Both the position numbers and the translations under genes were made by a program. From Dicyema japonicum (lineage: Eukaryota; Dicyemida; Rhombozoa; Dicyemidae), in NCBI GenBank assembly GCA_011109175.1, contig RDEW01000058.1:192033-256032 (forward strand): a stretch of DNA of 64,000 bases, given 5' to 3'. Of this stretch, positions 37,571 to 48,309 are shown in pieces (within the stretch, counting starts at the first letter, position 1; each line of letters starts with the position of its first letter). The notes below the pieces were generated by a model. The model saw only the letters and a list, made by a program, of their open reading frames with translations. It was not told the origin of the DNA and ran no database searches.

Positions 37571-38463
37571 AGAAATGTTGAAACAATTTCCGACAAGCGA
37601 AGTAGCCTCAGCCTATGATCCAACTAGAACCCTTAGAAAAGGGAGTCTCCATCTGCCTTGTAGAGATGACATAAGCTCGTGGTAGATGAGGCTAATTCCT
37701 TTACGAATTCATAAAGGTCGTTATCATATACTCATAAAGGCAGGTTGTTCACACAATTTCGAAAGATCTAGTCGGATTTAACTAAAGCAATGGTTTCCAA
37801 GAACATAAAGAGAAGTAGCATCATCATGTTCATATAAATTCCTTTGTCCCCTCCTTTCTGAATTCGAGGCGGAAGATCCCGGAGCCTTTGTGACTCAATC
37901 TGATAAATCTCGTCAAGTCGACGAGTACAGCACTTTAGAAATTTTGATAGCTCTCATATTCGATGTGACAGAAATCTGTGTCTAAAGAAGACGAACAAAC
38001 TGACGGATCTGTCACTTAAAAGAAGAAATCGATTGATAAATAAAAAGGAGACTCAGGAGAGTTCTGACATGTCTAGAATACGGAAGAAATCAGGTAAATA
38101 TGTCAACTTAAACGAGCCGTGGATGATTCACTCACAGAAAAGTGATAAAAATCCCCATTTTATGGTATCATTTATGATCAATTTAATTTCCTTCATCAGC
38201 TAAGAAACCAGCAGTTTCTGTTTTTTGAAAGTCATTTCCGACAATTTGGTTGATTTTTGATGTGACTTAGCTTTCTGAAAATGGTTATAACCTCAGCGAG
38301 CCTAAACACTCCGGGTTTGAGCCATTCGAGCTTCCATAACAGTTTACCTACCAGGAGTTGGTTCAGATACTGACAATAATCAACTTTCTCTTCATTTTCC
38401 GCGGTTTTTGAACTTCCAAGAGGATGAGACTATTTCCTCTGGTATTTATTATTAACTGTTAAC
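37571..38463. other. no gene recognised
   Basis: No ORF or rRNA similarity. The 28S sequence starts abruptly at about 38464, so upstream 28S domains are absent here. Confidence 0.4.
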
Positions 38464-39118
38464 ACTTCCTTCAGTACGTATGCAAAACGCGAAAGCGTGG
38501 CCTATCGATCCTTTTGCTTTTAAAAGCTTTAAGCTAAAGGTGACAGAAAAGTTACCACAGGGATAATTGGCTTGTGCGCCCAAGCGTACATAGCGACGGC
38601 GCTTTTTGATCCTTCGATGTTGGCTCTTCCTATCATTGCGAAGCATAAATCGCAAAGTGTAGGATTGTTCACCCACTAACAGGGAACGTGAGCTGAGTTT
38701 AGACCATCGTGAGATAGGTTAGTTTTACCCTACTGATTCGGTGTCGTTGCAACAGTAATTCTGCAAATTACGTGAGGAACTGCAGAGTCAGACATTTGGT
38801 TCATGCACTTGACTGAAAAGTCAGTGGTGCGAAGCTATCGTCTAAAGATAATAACTGAACGCCTCTAAGTTAGAATCTTGACTGGAAGCAACGATATTGT
38901 GCAGTGCTCTAATATAGCAAGAATATGCTTTTATGCTGCTGTTACCTTGGTGTCGAAAGGTGTCCTAAAAGTAGGCATTATCACCCAGGTGAATTGCATT
39001 GAGACTGAGTACTGTGCTAAATCACATGTAGACGACATTTATTGGCATGAGAACTGTACGTATGAAAGCTGCTTTGGTGGCGATCTACTGAGGTCCATCT
39101 CTTTGCCAAAGATTTGTC
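38464..39118 (+). rRNA. 28S: 28S rRNA, 3' terminal part
   Basis: Reads through domain V and VI landmarks: 'TTCAGTACG', 'GCGAAAGCGTGGCCT' (38475-38505), the peptidyl-transferase segment 'GTTACCACAGGGATAA', 'CGCTTTTTGATCCTTCGATG', 'GGCTCTTCCTATCATTG', 'GGATTGTTCACCCACTAA' and 'GGTTAGTTTTACCCTACTGA'. The sarcin-ricin region is near 38765-38785, followed by 'TCAGACATTTGG' and 'ACTGAACGCCTCTAAG'. It is colinear to the natural 3' end ('GTAGACGAC...GTACGTA...GCGATCTACTGA...GATTTGTC' at 39025-39118). Only about the last 650 nt of a gene of over 3 kb are here. The sarcin-ricin tetraloop reads GTGA instead of GAGA, which argues against function. Confidence 0.92.
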
Positions 39119-39167
39119 CGCTTGTCGGACGACATTTAATGAAGATTGGGATACTCGGGCCATGGTA

Positions 39168-39490
39168 TACGGTGATAATTTGAGTATATAGCTATTTTCC
39201 TGTATTGTCAGAAAGGGCTTTTGGACTTGTAATTTTTTCGCAAATAGTCAAATGGGTGTTTTGTATTATCAGGCCATATTCGCAGCCATAAGTTTCGTCA
39301 CATGGGTCTATTAAATGCACGATAAATACGCTGAGGGTATATGGTGATAAGTGATTGAGGCCTTTGGACTTGGTATATTTTTCGCAAAGTCAAATGGGTG
39401 TTTTGTATTATCAGGCCAAACCCGCAGCCATAAGTTTTGAAAACATGGGTCTATTAAATGCACCAAAAATACCCCGACGGTAGATGCTGG
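39168..39490. repeat. rDNA spacer subrepeats
   Basis: Two tandem units of about 150-170 bp downstream of the 28S end. Both contain 'TATA(C/T)GGTGATAA', 'TTTGGACTTG', 'GTCAAATGGGTGTTTTGTAT', 'TATCAGGCC', 'CGCAGCCATAAGTTT' and 'CATGGGTCTATTAAATGCAC'. Such subrepeats are usual in intergenic spacers. A hairpin 'GGGCCT...AGGCCC' (39579-39596) follows. Confidence 0.8.
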
Positions 39491-39944
39491 AAAGGTAAAA
39501 AAGAGACCTTCCATGGGCATAAAATGCATCGAGGTTTTTCTAGCCAGATATTAGCTAATGCATTGGTATTATAAAATCGGGCCTCGTAATAGGCCCGAAT
39601 AAGTAATATCTAATGAATAGGTGAATAACCAGGTATTTGCTAGATAATAGAAAATCGGGCCACCTAATAGACACTAAAAAAGTAGTGCGTGGGCAATATG
39701 GGCAGACTTATAAAGTTATTATTTATAGATTTCAAAAAAGCCCAGTGGACAAGTAAAGGATTTTAACAAGGAAGCCCAGTAACTGTCCTGTTGAGTATCC
39801 ATTGATTCCTTACAGTAAGTGGACAGCCTGCCGTCCAATGAGTGGCCATGCAAAGATCTTTCTGCATTTGATTTTTCAAGTCGCCGGAGATGCAAAGACT
39901 AGTAACATGGTAACATTAGTTGGACATGAAGGCAGGTTAACACC

Positions 39945-40004
39945 GGGTGTAAAGGGTTAATGGGGAAAGGCAGGACAGGGGCCAGGGAAACGGGGGGAAA
40001 AGGG
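39945..40004 (+). other. G-rich tract with quadruplex potential
   Basis: Seven runs of three or more G within 60 nt (39945, 39954, 39962, 39978, 39985, 39992, 40002). The last four are separated by loops of 3-4 nt, satisfying the usual G4 consensus. In an otherwise AT-rich window and just downstream of the 28S 3' end, this is conspicuous. Confidence 0.7.
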
Positions 40005-40177
40005 ATCGGATTAGATTTACGGGAAATTATCGCCACAGTTGTCCAAAACCTTATTTTTCAATAGGCTAGGTAGACAGCTATTTGAGATAAGCTTCATAGG
40101 GTTCGAGTCCCAGAGATTGTTTTATAATTTTCGTTTTAACACTTTTATTTATTTTTATTTATTTTTTTTATTTTAAG

Positions 40178-41152
40178 CACGTGTCTACAGCTCATAAAAA
40201 TTTGGTCACGTGGTCCGGGCACGTGCCTTATCTCTAACTAGAATTAGATATCTCCATCTGAGTTAGAAATTCAGTTAAAAAGCCAAATAAAAGCTTTAAA
40301 TTAACTATTTAATTATACAATTTAATTACTTATTTATTTTTTTTTTTTAACACGTGTCTACCACAAAGAAAAAAACTGATCACGTGGTCAAGAAAAGTTT
40401 TAAATATTAAATTTGAACCTAAAAATCTGTTTTAGGGCTTAATTATAACTTTCTATTTAATTAATATATTTTAGGCACGTGTCTAAGCTAGGAAACTTAA
40501 AAATTTAGACACTCAAAAAATTAGCCACGTGGTCGGGCCCAGGTGGTCAAGACATGTGGGTACTCCAAATAAATCGGGGCTCATTTGCTATTGAAATATT
40601 TAAACCAAATTAACAAATAAGCTTATTAAATCAATTTAAAAAATAGCTTTTTAATTTCTAAAACCAAATTATTAAAAGTGTTATTTTGGGCTTAAAACAA
40701 GCATTTTTTCTGGTCCCCGAATAGATACAGATTCTCCGGGATTTGTCCCCACTTGCCCTAACTTTTTTCGGGTACGCACTTGCATATTTGTTGCTCTTTA
40801 AAATTGGCAAACTTGTCTTGACCTTAGGTCCCCCAGGGATCACAAATGAAGACTTTGAGTTTCGGGAAATTTCGATTAATATTACTCCTGTCAAGTGGCG
40901 TGACCATTAATGCTAATTTCAAAAACTTTCAACTTTAATCATTTCTAGGCATTAATACAAGAACCCAGAGATCCCTGAGATGAAGACAATGGGAGACAGC
41001 CCACGTGGGTAAAAAATCAAAACTTAATTTTTATAAACTGCTTATTTAAACACTCTCCTTCTTACAAATGCAATAATAAAATATTTATTTCAAGTCTCCT
41101 AAGCACTTTAAGTCAAAATAAAAGTGTCCCACAAAAAGCTAGAAAGCACGTG
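40178..41152. repeat. cluster of nine CACGTG palindromes in diverged tandem units
   Basis: CACGTG occurs at 40178, 40207, 40220, 40351, 40381, 40476, 40526, 41002 and 41147. Three consecutive units share the frame '(G/A)CACGTGTCTA...30-50 nt...CACGTGGTC', spaced about 125-170 bp and separated by AT-rich linkers. CACGTG is the core recognised by bHLH-leucine-zipper factors (Myc, USF type). Position in the spacer downstream of 28S would suit a regulatory repeat, but this is inference. Confidence 0.75.
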
Positions 41153-42430
41153 GTCAAAAAACTTTTTCAAAAGTGAGATATAATATAGCTAAAATTCATT
41201 ATAATTATAATTAATACAAAAGATACCGTCTGGTTGCAATTGGTTACTTCTAGAAGAAACTTTGGTCGAAAATGTGGACCTTTTATGGAAGGTAACTGAC
41301 AAATCCATGTACTCTGAGGTGTTTAATAAGTTATACAGTATTTTAAATAATGTAAATAAACTTAATTAGCTTTATAAAGATTGTGAATATTTCAAGTCAG
41401 TCCCAGGACCTTCAAAATCTTAAGTAATTTGCTTAACATAGTCGATGATCCATGTCAAAAAAATCGAAATTGTTTTTCTAGGGTACCAGATCTCACAAAC
41501 TACGGGACGGACCACGCTACTTTTTTTCGGAGGAACTATATTTAAAAGAGAAAAAGGTTTTGAATTTTTTTGGAGATCGGTCCCAGCTAGCGGGAGATAC
41601 AGAACTTTTGTGATGGTTCAGATTTCATTTCGATATTAAAGCAATCTTGACTAAATTTAATATGCGAAATTTATTAACTTTACTAAAGTAAAACACATTT
41701 GATAATTTTTTTGGGATCATTCACTTTTTTTCACATTATTAGTGAGATCCACATTTGATAATTTTTTGGGGGATCAATCATAGAGATCGATTTGACCACT
41801 TATATCCCCACAATAGCAGATTGGAAGACAAAGGCTGAATTACTGTTAGAGTCAATGTGGGGGAGAAATTGTATTAAAAAGTTTTAGAGGTTTTTGTGCA
41901 AAACACAGAGAATTAGCTGATGACTAGGATATAGAATGGATATAGAATGCCTCATAGTGATCTCTAGAATCCTCTTATAATCAAAAAAGTCAGTTTTGAC
42001 GAAAATTGAAATCAAAGTTCGTTTGATATAAAACAGAATTTAGTATTCGATCACTAATTTGAAAGGTTATACGAGGAGATTAAGAAAACAAGAGACTTTT
42101 CTATATCTTGTGACCGCAAATTTTTAAATTTAATCGATTATGACTATTTTTAAAACTAACTAACCGATTCGTAGATGGGAAGACAAATTCCTCCACTTTG
42201 GTGAAAAAGACAGAAACCCTCTTCTCCTGTCTCTACCTTAGTTAAAGGATAGAAAGTCTGCTCCTAAGTTCTCTTCTCCAATAGATTTCCTGTGTAAGCA
42301 AAGAAGAAGGTGCTTCCGGGAATCGGTTGATGCAATGGAAGACCATGAACGTAAGGTGCTCTGCTAATGGCGGGAACTGAAATTAGCCACTAATTGAGCA
42401 CATTTTGTATCTCTCAGTGACCCTGGCATT
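41153..42430. other. no gene recognised
   Basis: Only short ORFs (41445-41639). The motif 'CACATTTGATAATTTTTT' is present twice (41694 and 41752). Confidence 0.35.
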
Positions 42431-42435
42431 GATAT

Positions 42436-42481
42436 GAACTGTGAGGATTTTGTTGTACAATGAACCAAATCCTCACAGTTC
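42436..42481. repeat. 15-bp perfect hairpin
   Basis: 'GAACTGTGAGGATTT' and its exact complement 'AAATCCTCACAGTTC' are separated by 16 nt. It could be a miniature foldback element or a structured RNA; it is shorter than a typical pre-miRNA. Confidence 0.6.
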
Positions 42482-42732
42482 TGAAAGTCTTAATCGACTT
42501 TTATTTATTTGTAACGCAGGCTACTTAGTAGTTAATTGGTCAGAGGGTCGAGCTGGTGACGTAGCTATGGTTCACTATGCTTAACTCTAGTTCACTTAAA
42601 GTTTTTATCTTTTCAAATAAGTTCAGTCTTGGCTGAACTTCTTAAATAGGATAACTCAGGGATTTCATGTGGGTCATTTGGTCGGGGACAAGTGAACAGA
42701 CCCAACCTCTCTTACCGAACGACTACAAAATA

Positions 42733-43225
42733 CAGTAAAACCTCTCGAATCCACCAAATTTGGATTTGGAAATTACTGCTGATTCGAGAAGCAAATTTTA
42801 ATTTTTTGTAAATTAATAAAATGCATTTTTTTAATTTTAAAGACTAGTTAAAAGATGAAAACATTAATTTCCTTTAAAATAATCAGTTATTCTTGTTATA
42901 ATGTTCGTTCTGATGTTTCTACTAACATCATCAAGGAGATTGAAGACATTTAAGTTAACTTCATCCTTCTGTTTAAAGTACTTCCTCAATGTATAGACTG
43001 CATTCATTGCATCATAGTCTGAAACGACTTGTTCATTCTTTTGTTCTCCATCATTAATGCATTCTTTGTCTTCATCATTTTCATCCAAATTTTCCAGGAT
43101 ATCTTCATTCTCCGTATACTCATAGAGAAGAAAAATTGGATCATTTTTGAATTTAAAAAATAAAATAATAAGAAAATGAAAAAAAATTATTTTTAAAAAT
43201 GCGGCGGATTCGAGAGGTTTTACTG
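42733..43225 (-). mobile_element. internally deleted pogo/Tigger element
   Basis: TIRs 'CAGTAAAACCTCTCGAATCC' (42733-42752) and its complement (43206-43225) are the typical Tigger ends. The left flank is TA; the right is TT, so the TA duplication is mutated on one side. The interior minus ORF (43088-42864, 74 residues: acidic 'MDENDEDKECINDGEQ', then 'YDAMNAVYTLRKYFKQKDEV') is the acidic C-terminal tail of a Tigger transposase. The catalytic domain has been lost by internal deletion. The TIR differs from that of the 48226 element, so it is a different subfamily. Confidence 0.82.
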
Positions 43226-43329
43226 TTGTTTGTTTGGTAGTAGGTAGGAGACGAGTGCCAAACTACCGTTCCAAAATTTCTTTAATTTGGTGTGATGAAA
43301 ATGAAGTCAATCACGGACCAAAGTCAACC

Positions 43330-43690
43330 AATGAAATTAGAAGATAGTCCAGCTAAACATTAAGGGAGTTTCCAACAAAACGTACACAACTTCAATAAAA
43401 CCATTCTGCAAACATCGCTCCTACCAAAAGACAAAGCTTACATCAAAGTCAAGACTCCAGACTTCGGGAGTTATTATGTTATCCATTTTGACCCAGCATC
43501 CAGCACGACTAGAGGAGGTTTACTTATATCTCTTCATGACTCAATTCCATTTGTTGGTTCTCGCTCTGTAGTGAGTACACGACGAACACCAAACTACCAA
43601 TTCCTATATTTTGTTCATCAGCGTCTAACTCAAAAAGTAAAATCTGCACAAGTTAGCGACAATACAGCTGAACATCAAAGATTTTAAAAT
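43330..43690 (+). mobile_element. LINE endonuclease (EEP) fragment
   Basis: The plus strand reads 'FGSYYVIHFDPASSTTRGGL', 'LISLHDSIPFVGSRSVVS' and 'NYQFLYFVHQRL'. This corresponds to the core of an exonuclease/endonuclease/phosphatase domain of a non-LTR element, with the '.GGL.I....' strand typical of LINEs. Frames upstream are broken. A short segment ('GACGA...GCCAAACTACC...TTCC') is found at 43245-43275 and again at 43580-43605. Confidence 0.5.
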
Positions 43691-43899
43691 AGTTTTCTCA
43701 GAACATCCTTGTTACCTTTTGTTAGCCACCGGTTCCTTTATTGAAAGGGAGTTAAGTGTTCTTGAAATGTCTCCGCGGTATTAATAAGCATATGAATACT
43801 TAGGGTTTCCGCTTGCTGCCGTGCTCTAACAGTTTCTCCGTGTAACTTCCCTCCAACGCACGACTCCGCTGTTCATCAATGTGTCCACGAGAAGACTAG

Positions 43900-44215
43900 C
43901 CTCACTAACTTGTAGTTACCTGTATATATCAGATGAGACGCAGCAAATGCCGGTCGCTCCATAGATCAGTCAGTCCTGGCATTGTAGACGAATGTTGTGC
44001 TAATTCATGACATTCAAATAGGTGATTTGTTGTCAATTCGTAGAGGTTGCTAACGAGAAGACATCGTACGTCGGTAGAGAGGGGTGGTGCCCACATAGTT
44101 GACTAGCCAGTTTTACCTGGACGTACCCCGGAAGAGAGGATTCTGTTGGTCTATTGGAGGCTGGGCCGGTGTAGTACTTTATCATCATTGAGTCTTCGGA
44201 TGTTTCTCGTAGCAC
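43900..44215 (-). mobile_element. LINE-A 3' fragment
   Basis: Minus copy of the 18110 unit: 'CTCACTAACTTGTAG' end, 'TTGTTGTCAATTCGTAGAGG', 'GCCCACATAGT', 'GAGGATTCTG'. The protein trace 'LCGHHPSLPTYDV' precedes the former zinc finger. Confidence 0.72.
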
Positions 44216-44389
44216 AACAAAATCGTGTATCTGTTTCAGACGACTCCGGTCATGGGGTGGAAGAGATGGATGATAGCATTCGGAGGGTTGTTATGATAAT
44301 CTTTCTTTTGTTTTGTGGTTTGCATAGAAAGTGACAGGGGTGGTCTAAGCTTGGGAGAGGAACTGCATAGCTCTCATTTCCAAATGGTT

Positions 44390-44730
44390 TTCAATTGGAA
44401 GGATCTTTGATTCCAATTTAGATGATCAATAAGGGGTTGATTTGAGACATTCAGTAATGTTTGGACTTTTGTAGTTCGTCGATGCCACTCAACCAACGAA
44501 CTTGAAGCGATTGGAGGTAAATAAATAATAAAGTAACACAGGAAATATTCGTCTTGAACGTCTGCATCCATTTTCACAACGTAATCTTCCACAGGTGTCC
44601 TGGAAAGACAACCACATGCACGTCATCTGAATGTAGAAAATTTTTCCATGGCGCATTGCAGTGTGTTTCTTTACCCATCCGTAGAATATGTCCAAAAGAC
44701 GCCAACGGACTTCAAGTACGTTCAAACTTA
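44390..44730 (-). mobile_element. LINE-B 3' fragment
   Basis: The minus strand reads 'ISLNVLEVRWRLL', 'HILRMGKETHCNAPW' (second frame) and, near the end, 'SLQVRWLSGIDELQKS', matching the post-RT C-terminal layout of LINE-B. Frameshifted. Confidence 0.65.
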
Positions 44731-45009
44731 TTGGTCCACAATCAGTCTGTATAATTTATTGTTTGAGATTTTCTTTGTACAATAATATCCAAGGAATTTT
44801 CTTAGTTGGCCACTGTGAAATCCATATCTTTCTTTGACGTTTCCCAAGTACCTGCGTTGTACAAGAAAACAGTACATACGGCAATAAATATATTTGAATT
44901 AAAAAAAATAATTATTGTAGTTTTTCAAATTATCAAGAAATTTTTTTTCAGTGGAAAACAATTTATTAACAAAAAAAGATTTAAATAATTAATCCTTTGC
45001 ATATGATAT

Positions 45010-45310
45010 CTGGGGCCATTAATCTCTTGGACAAATGTCTTGAAGATCAGGCTAGCCGAAAAAAGCTCCAAAATCACGGAACGCTAGATTTCTGGAGAGT
45101 TCCAGCCACCAATACCTCATGAAGCCGTTATACGAATTAATCACGGAACGCACCGTGGTAACTGCGAAGATCCAGTCATTCAGCCGATATGTGCTTGTGT
45201 GGGGTAGGGGGAGGAGCATCGGGCCAAGATGAAATCCCTGCTAGTGCGTGCTGGGATCACGTGATTAGTTAGTTTGTGTAACCGTGGTCTCTGATATTAT
45301 TATTATTAAT
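45010..45310 (+). mobile_element. 3' end of a retroposon with (ATT)n tail
   Basis: GC-richer than its surroundings, with coding-like text in broken frames ('FWRVPATNTS', 'CLCGVGGGASGQDEIPAS'), then 'TAACCGTGG', 'TCTCTGAT' and '(ATT)n' at 45295-45306. The tail resembles that at 20100-20125. Family not assigned. Confidence 0.45.
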
Positions 45311-46590
45311 CCTTTGCAGATAGGATTGCGAATACGTTTCCACGTAATACGGAAATCTCGATTAGTTGTCTTAGCAAGAACGCTTCAAGGGGTTCTTTCT
45401 TTCGACTCGCTAGTATCCCTCATATATTGTTTTAGATTCTGCCGAGTCCGAATCAGCATTTTTCGAAACTGAGCATTTCATCAAGAATTCTGACTTTCAT
45501 CAGTTCTTGGAGAGACTGATCATCGACTATTGCAACTCCGGAAATAACAAAACCGACTATATTGATGGCATGACACTGTGCTCTTTTCCATAGCTCCATT
45601 CATCCGAAGAACACCTTTAATAAAACGTATTCATGCCTTGTTGTTCCGTAATATGAATTTGGATGCAGTTTAGTTGAGCTTTTGCTGTGTAAATACGAGA
45701 AATATCTTGCACTAAGTAACCATGTTATAGCGTTTTCCTATCGATAACGACAATAGGCAATCAACAACAACATTTGGGCAATCAAATACTTCGTTTATTG
45801 TAAATTCCTCTTAAATATACATTTTCTGTTGAATTGGAAAAATGGGAGATTGTAACTCAAATGTCTAACGCTTTATCACTGATATACTCTTTTATCTCAG
45901 TCTCTTTAAACACGTCAAGACTAGATGAGTAGTGAAAGAAGGGTGTATTCAAACGCTCATGGAGGTAACTCTGATATGAGAGTAACTTAATCATGAGAGC
46001 ATGACTATAAATGCATGTCTTTAGCATCTTAATAAAACTGTCCAACAAGAACAAGTCCATTCGGAACCAGGGAAAGGGGATAGAATATCCAGTCCTCGCA
46101 ACTATGGGAATATGCGATCGGTCACTTTTTTCTCAATCAAAAGGTGGAAATAATCACATGTCAATCTTTGTCAGATCCCATGAATATGTTCGACCACCAC
46201 AAATTAACCTTTAGTCAGGTATACCTTTTAATGAATAACCTATCCATTTACTACTGAAGCATAGTCAACTCCCTTCTAGATCATGAACATAATGATAATT
46301 TTAGTGAGTTTATAAAAAATAATTTATTTCGCCGAATTAAATTAAATTTATTGAACCAAAAAAAACACCGTTTTAGCCAAAATGAAAAAATTCAGGTGAT
46401 CCTGGCCATTCCTCAGCAGTCTTGGCATGCTTGGACTATAAGGAAGTGCAGTCCAGGAAGAACTCTTCTGAAGGTTGTGATGGTTCAAGCTATTTTAATT
46501 CCAATTCTAGAATCCTATTAATTAATTCGCGAATAAATTAATTGTTGTTCGCAAATTAAATTAAAAATAAAAAATTTCATAAATTTTTCG
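45311..46590. other. no gene recognised
   Basis: ORFs at 45284-45472, 45857-46060 (minus) and 46011-46214 have no family. The last two overlap on opposite strands. Confidence 0.3.
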
Positions 46591-46593
46591 TTG

Positions 46594-46665
46594 ATTAATT
46601 ATTAAAATTTAACTATAATTAACTATAAATTAAAATTTAACTATAAATTTTAATAATTAATCAAC
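46594..46665. repeat. AT-only inverted repeat
   Basis: 'GTTGATTAATTATTAAAATT' and its complement 'AATTTTAATAATTAATCAAC' flank about 30 nt of 'AACTATAA'-type repeats. A cruciform-prone sequence; could be a decayed MITE. Confidence 0.5.
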
Positions 46666-47344
46666 AAAATTAATTAATTAATTTAACGTTTAGGTTGCAT
46701 GGCGCTATGTGATGCTATCCACCTTACTGATGAGACCCCCAATGCCTGGCTAGCATCAAGAGGATCCAATTATTCTTCCTGGGGGACAATGTCGTTACCT
46801 GGAGACAAGTTCTAGAATGCTGGAACGAGTCAGGATCAAGGACTTTGTTAGTTTGGTTACCCTTGGTCTTTGGAATTATTTTAATTTAACATGAACAAAT
46901 GCGTCTTTAAGAAAATCCAGAAAATTTATTTTCGACAAGGAAAAGGCCTATATTTTAAACGGTAATAAAAATACTACGTTTTTTGTGAAGAAGAACAGGA
47001 ATTGGTGCAAAAACAATATAGGTATTCTTTTAAGTTACAATATATTAGTCAGTTCGGTAAAGATGGACTATTTTCAAATTGAGGCAGGAATATTGAGGGA
47101 TTGGTAGAGATCTAATTGGGACTGTTATCTCAAATTGTGTATTTTCCAGGTATTTTTTGCATTTTATTTACACAGGCAAAGAAATTTCTGAACATGAAAC
47201 CGTCTATAACACCGATCTAACTAGAAGACCAAGGGCTCGCATATTGCTGACTTAATAGACCTAAAAAGATACTCAGAAATGAATGATGGATAATCATGGG
47301 TGTGATTTCTGATATTAAAGTTTAGATTTCGGTTGTTGTAAAAC
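46666..47344. other. no gene recognised; short dispersed repeat at 46853-46890
   Basis: Contains the second copy of the short repeat described at 26371-26412. Otherwise unremarkable. Confidence 0.35.
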
Positions 47345-47554
47345 ATGTCCGAAGTTGTCCACGAGTCCCCTGGAGTCAAGGACAAGTGGAAAGGTAAATT
47401 GCAAGTTATAATTTTGTAGATTTAATTTGATGACTCAGTCATTGATTTCGGAGATGGAGTGATTTTAAGGTTGCGTACAAATACTATTTTTAGACAAGAA
47501 AGTGATCCAAATATCCCCGGTCTCCATATAGGATGGACTCTTCTTAATAATTAA
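47345..47554 (+). CDS. possible small three-exon gene (46 residues), unassigned
   Basis: ATG 47345; exon 1 47345-47393, intron 47394-47438 (45 nt), exon 2 47439-47469, intron 47470-47493 (24 nt), exon 3 47494-47554 ending in TAA. Both introns are GT...AG and the joined exons total 141 nt, an exact multiple of three. The product begins 'MSEVVHESPGVKDKWKVIDF' and ends 'PGLHIGWTLLNN'. The intron size fits the rootletin gene in this window. No family recognised; could also be the first exons of a larger gene or a fragment. Confidence 0.3.
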
Positions 47555-48309
47555 GATAAATTACTAAAATCAAGATGCTTCAAAATACAGAATAATTTGG
47601 ATCCTTAAAGGGGCTTTCTCATCTTTGGTCTCTCCACTTGTTGAGAGATTTATGGGAGCGATTGGCTTTTACAGCTGAGAGCGTGAAAGTCACCGACTTA
47701 CAATATGTTACTAACTACGTTTTAATAGAAATAAATAATAATCAAAAGTTAGACATTCCTTAAATTCAATGACTTCGTTCAATTCCCTATCAAATTTCTG
47801 CAATCAGTCCTTGCACAAATAAAGAAATGAATGATAACCCAATTAGTCTAAGGTTATTGGATAACAGTAGATCGCAACTAAGAGAGGTTTTGAATAAAGA
47901 TAACGTTTTTATATTAAAATTATTGGTAAGTAACTTCCGTGATTGGAAATAGATTACTATTTTGTACGGAAATGCACCCAATTAGCCATTCCTCTTCTCA
48001 GCTATCTTTCATTTTGTTTTCAACCGATGGCACGTAAGAAGGAATGCGAATGGTCCTATAATTCTGGAGGTTAGGCTGCACTAATTAAATTAGTTTTAAA
48101 ATCTTTGATGAGGAAAATTGTAATTAGACATCTCTTAAAGAATATCTACGCCTTACACCTGATATATCCCCCATTGGATTTCTTATAACACGAATTGATT
48201 AAAGGAGTAAGTAAGCATATAAATACAGTAAACTCTCTCAAATATGCCACTCTTAAATTTATTATTATCAATAGCACTTTCGAAGAACCAAAAATGTAAT
48301 TTATTTAAG

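Noticed and set aside
40099-40112. 'GGTTCGAGTCC' resembles a tRNA B box (plus strand)
   Set aside because: Only three T-stem pairs form, no matching acceptor or anticodon arm exists upstream, and the A-box candidate near 40060 violates the consensus. Not a tRNA gene; a SINE relic is possible.
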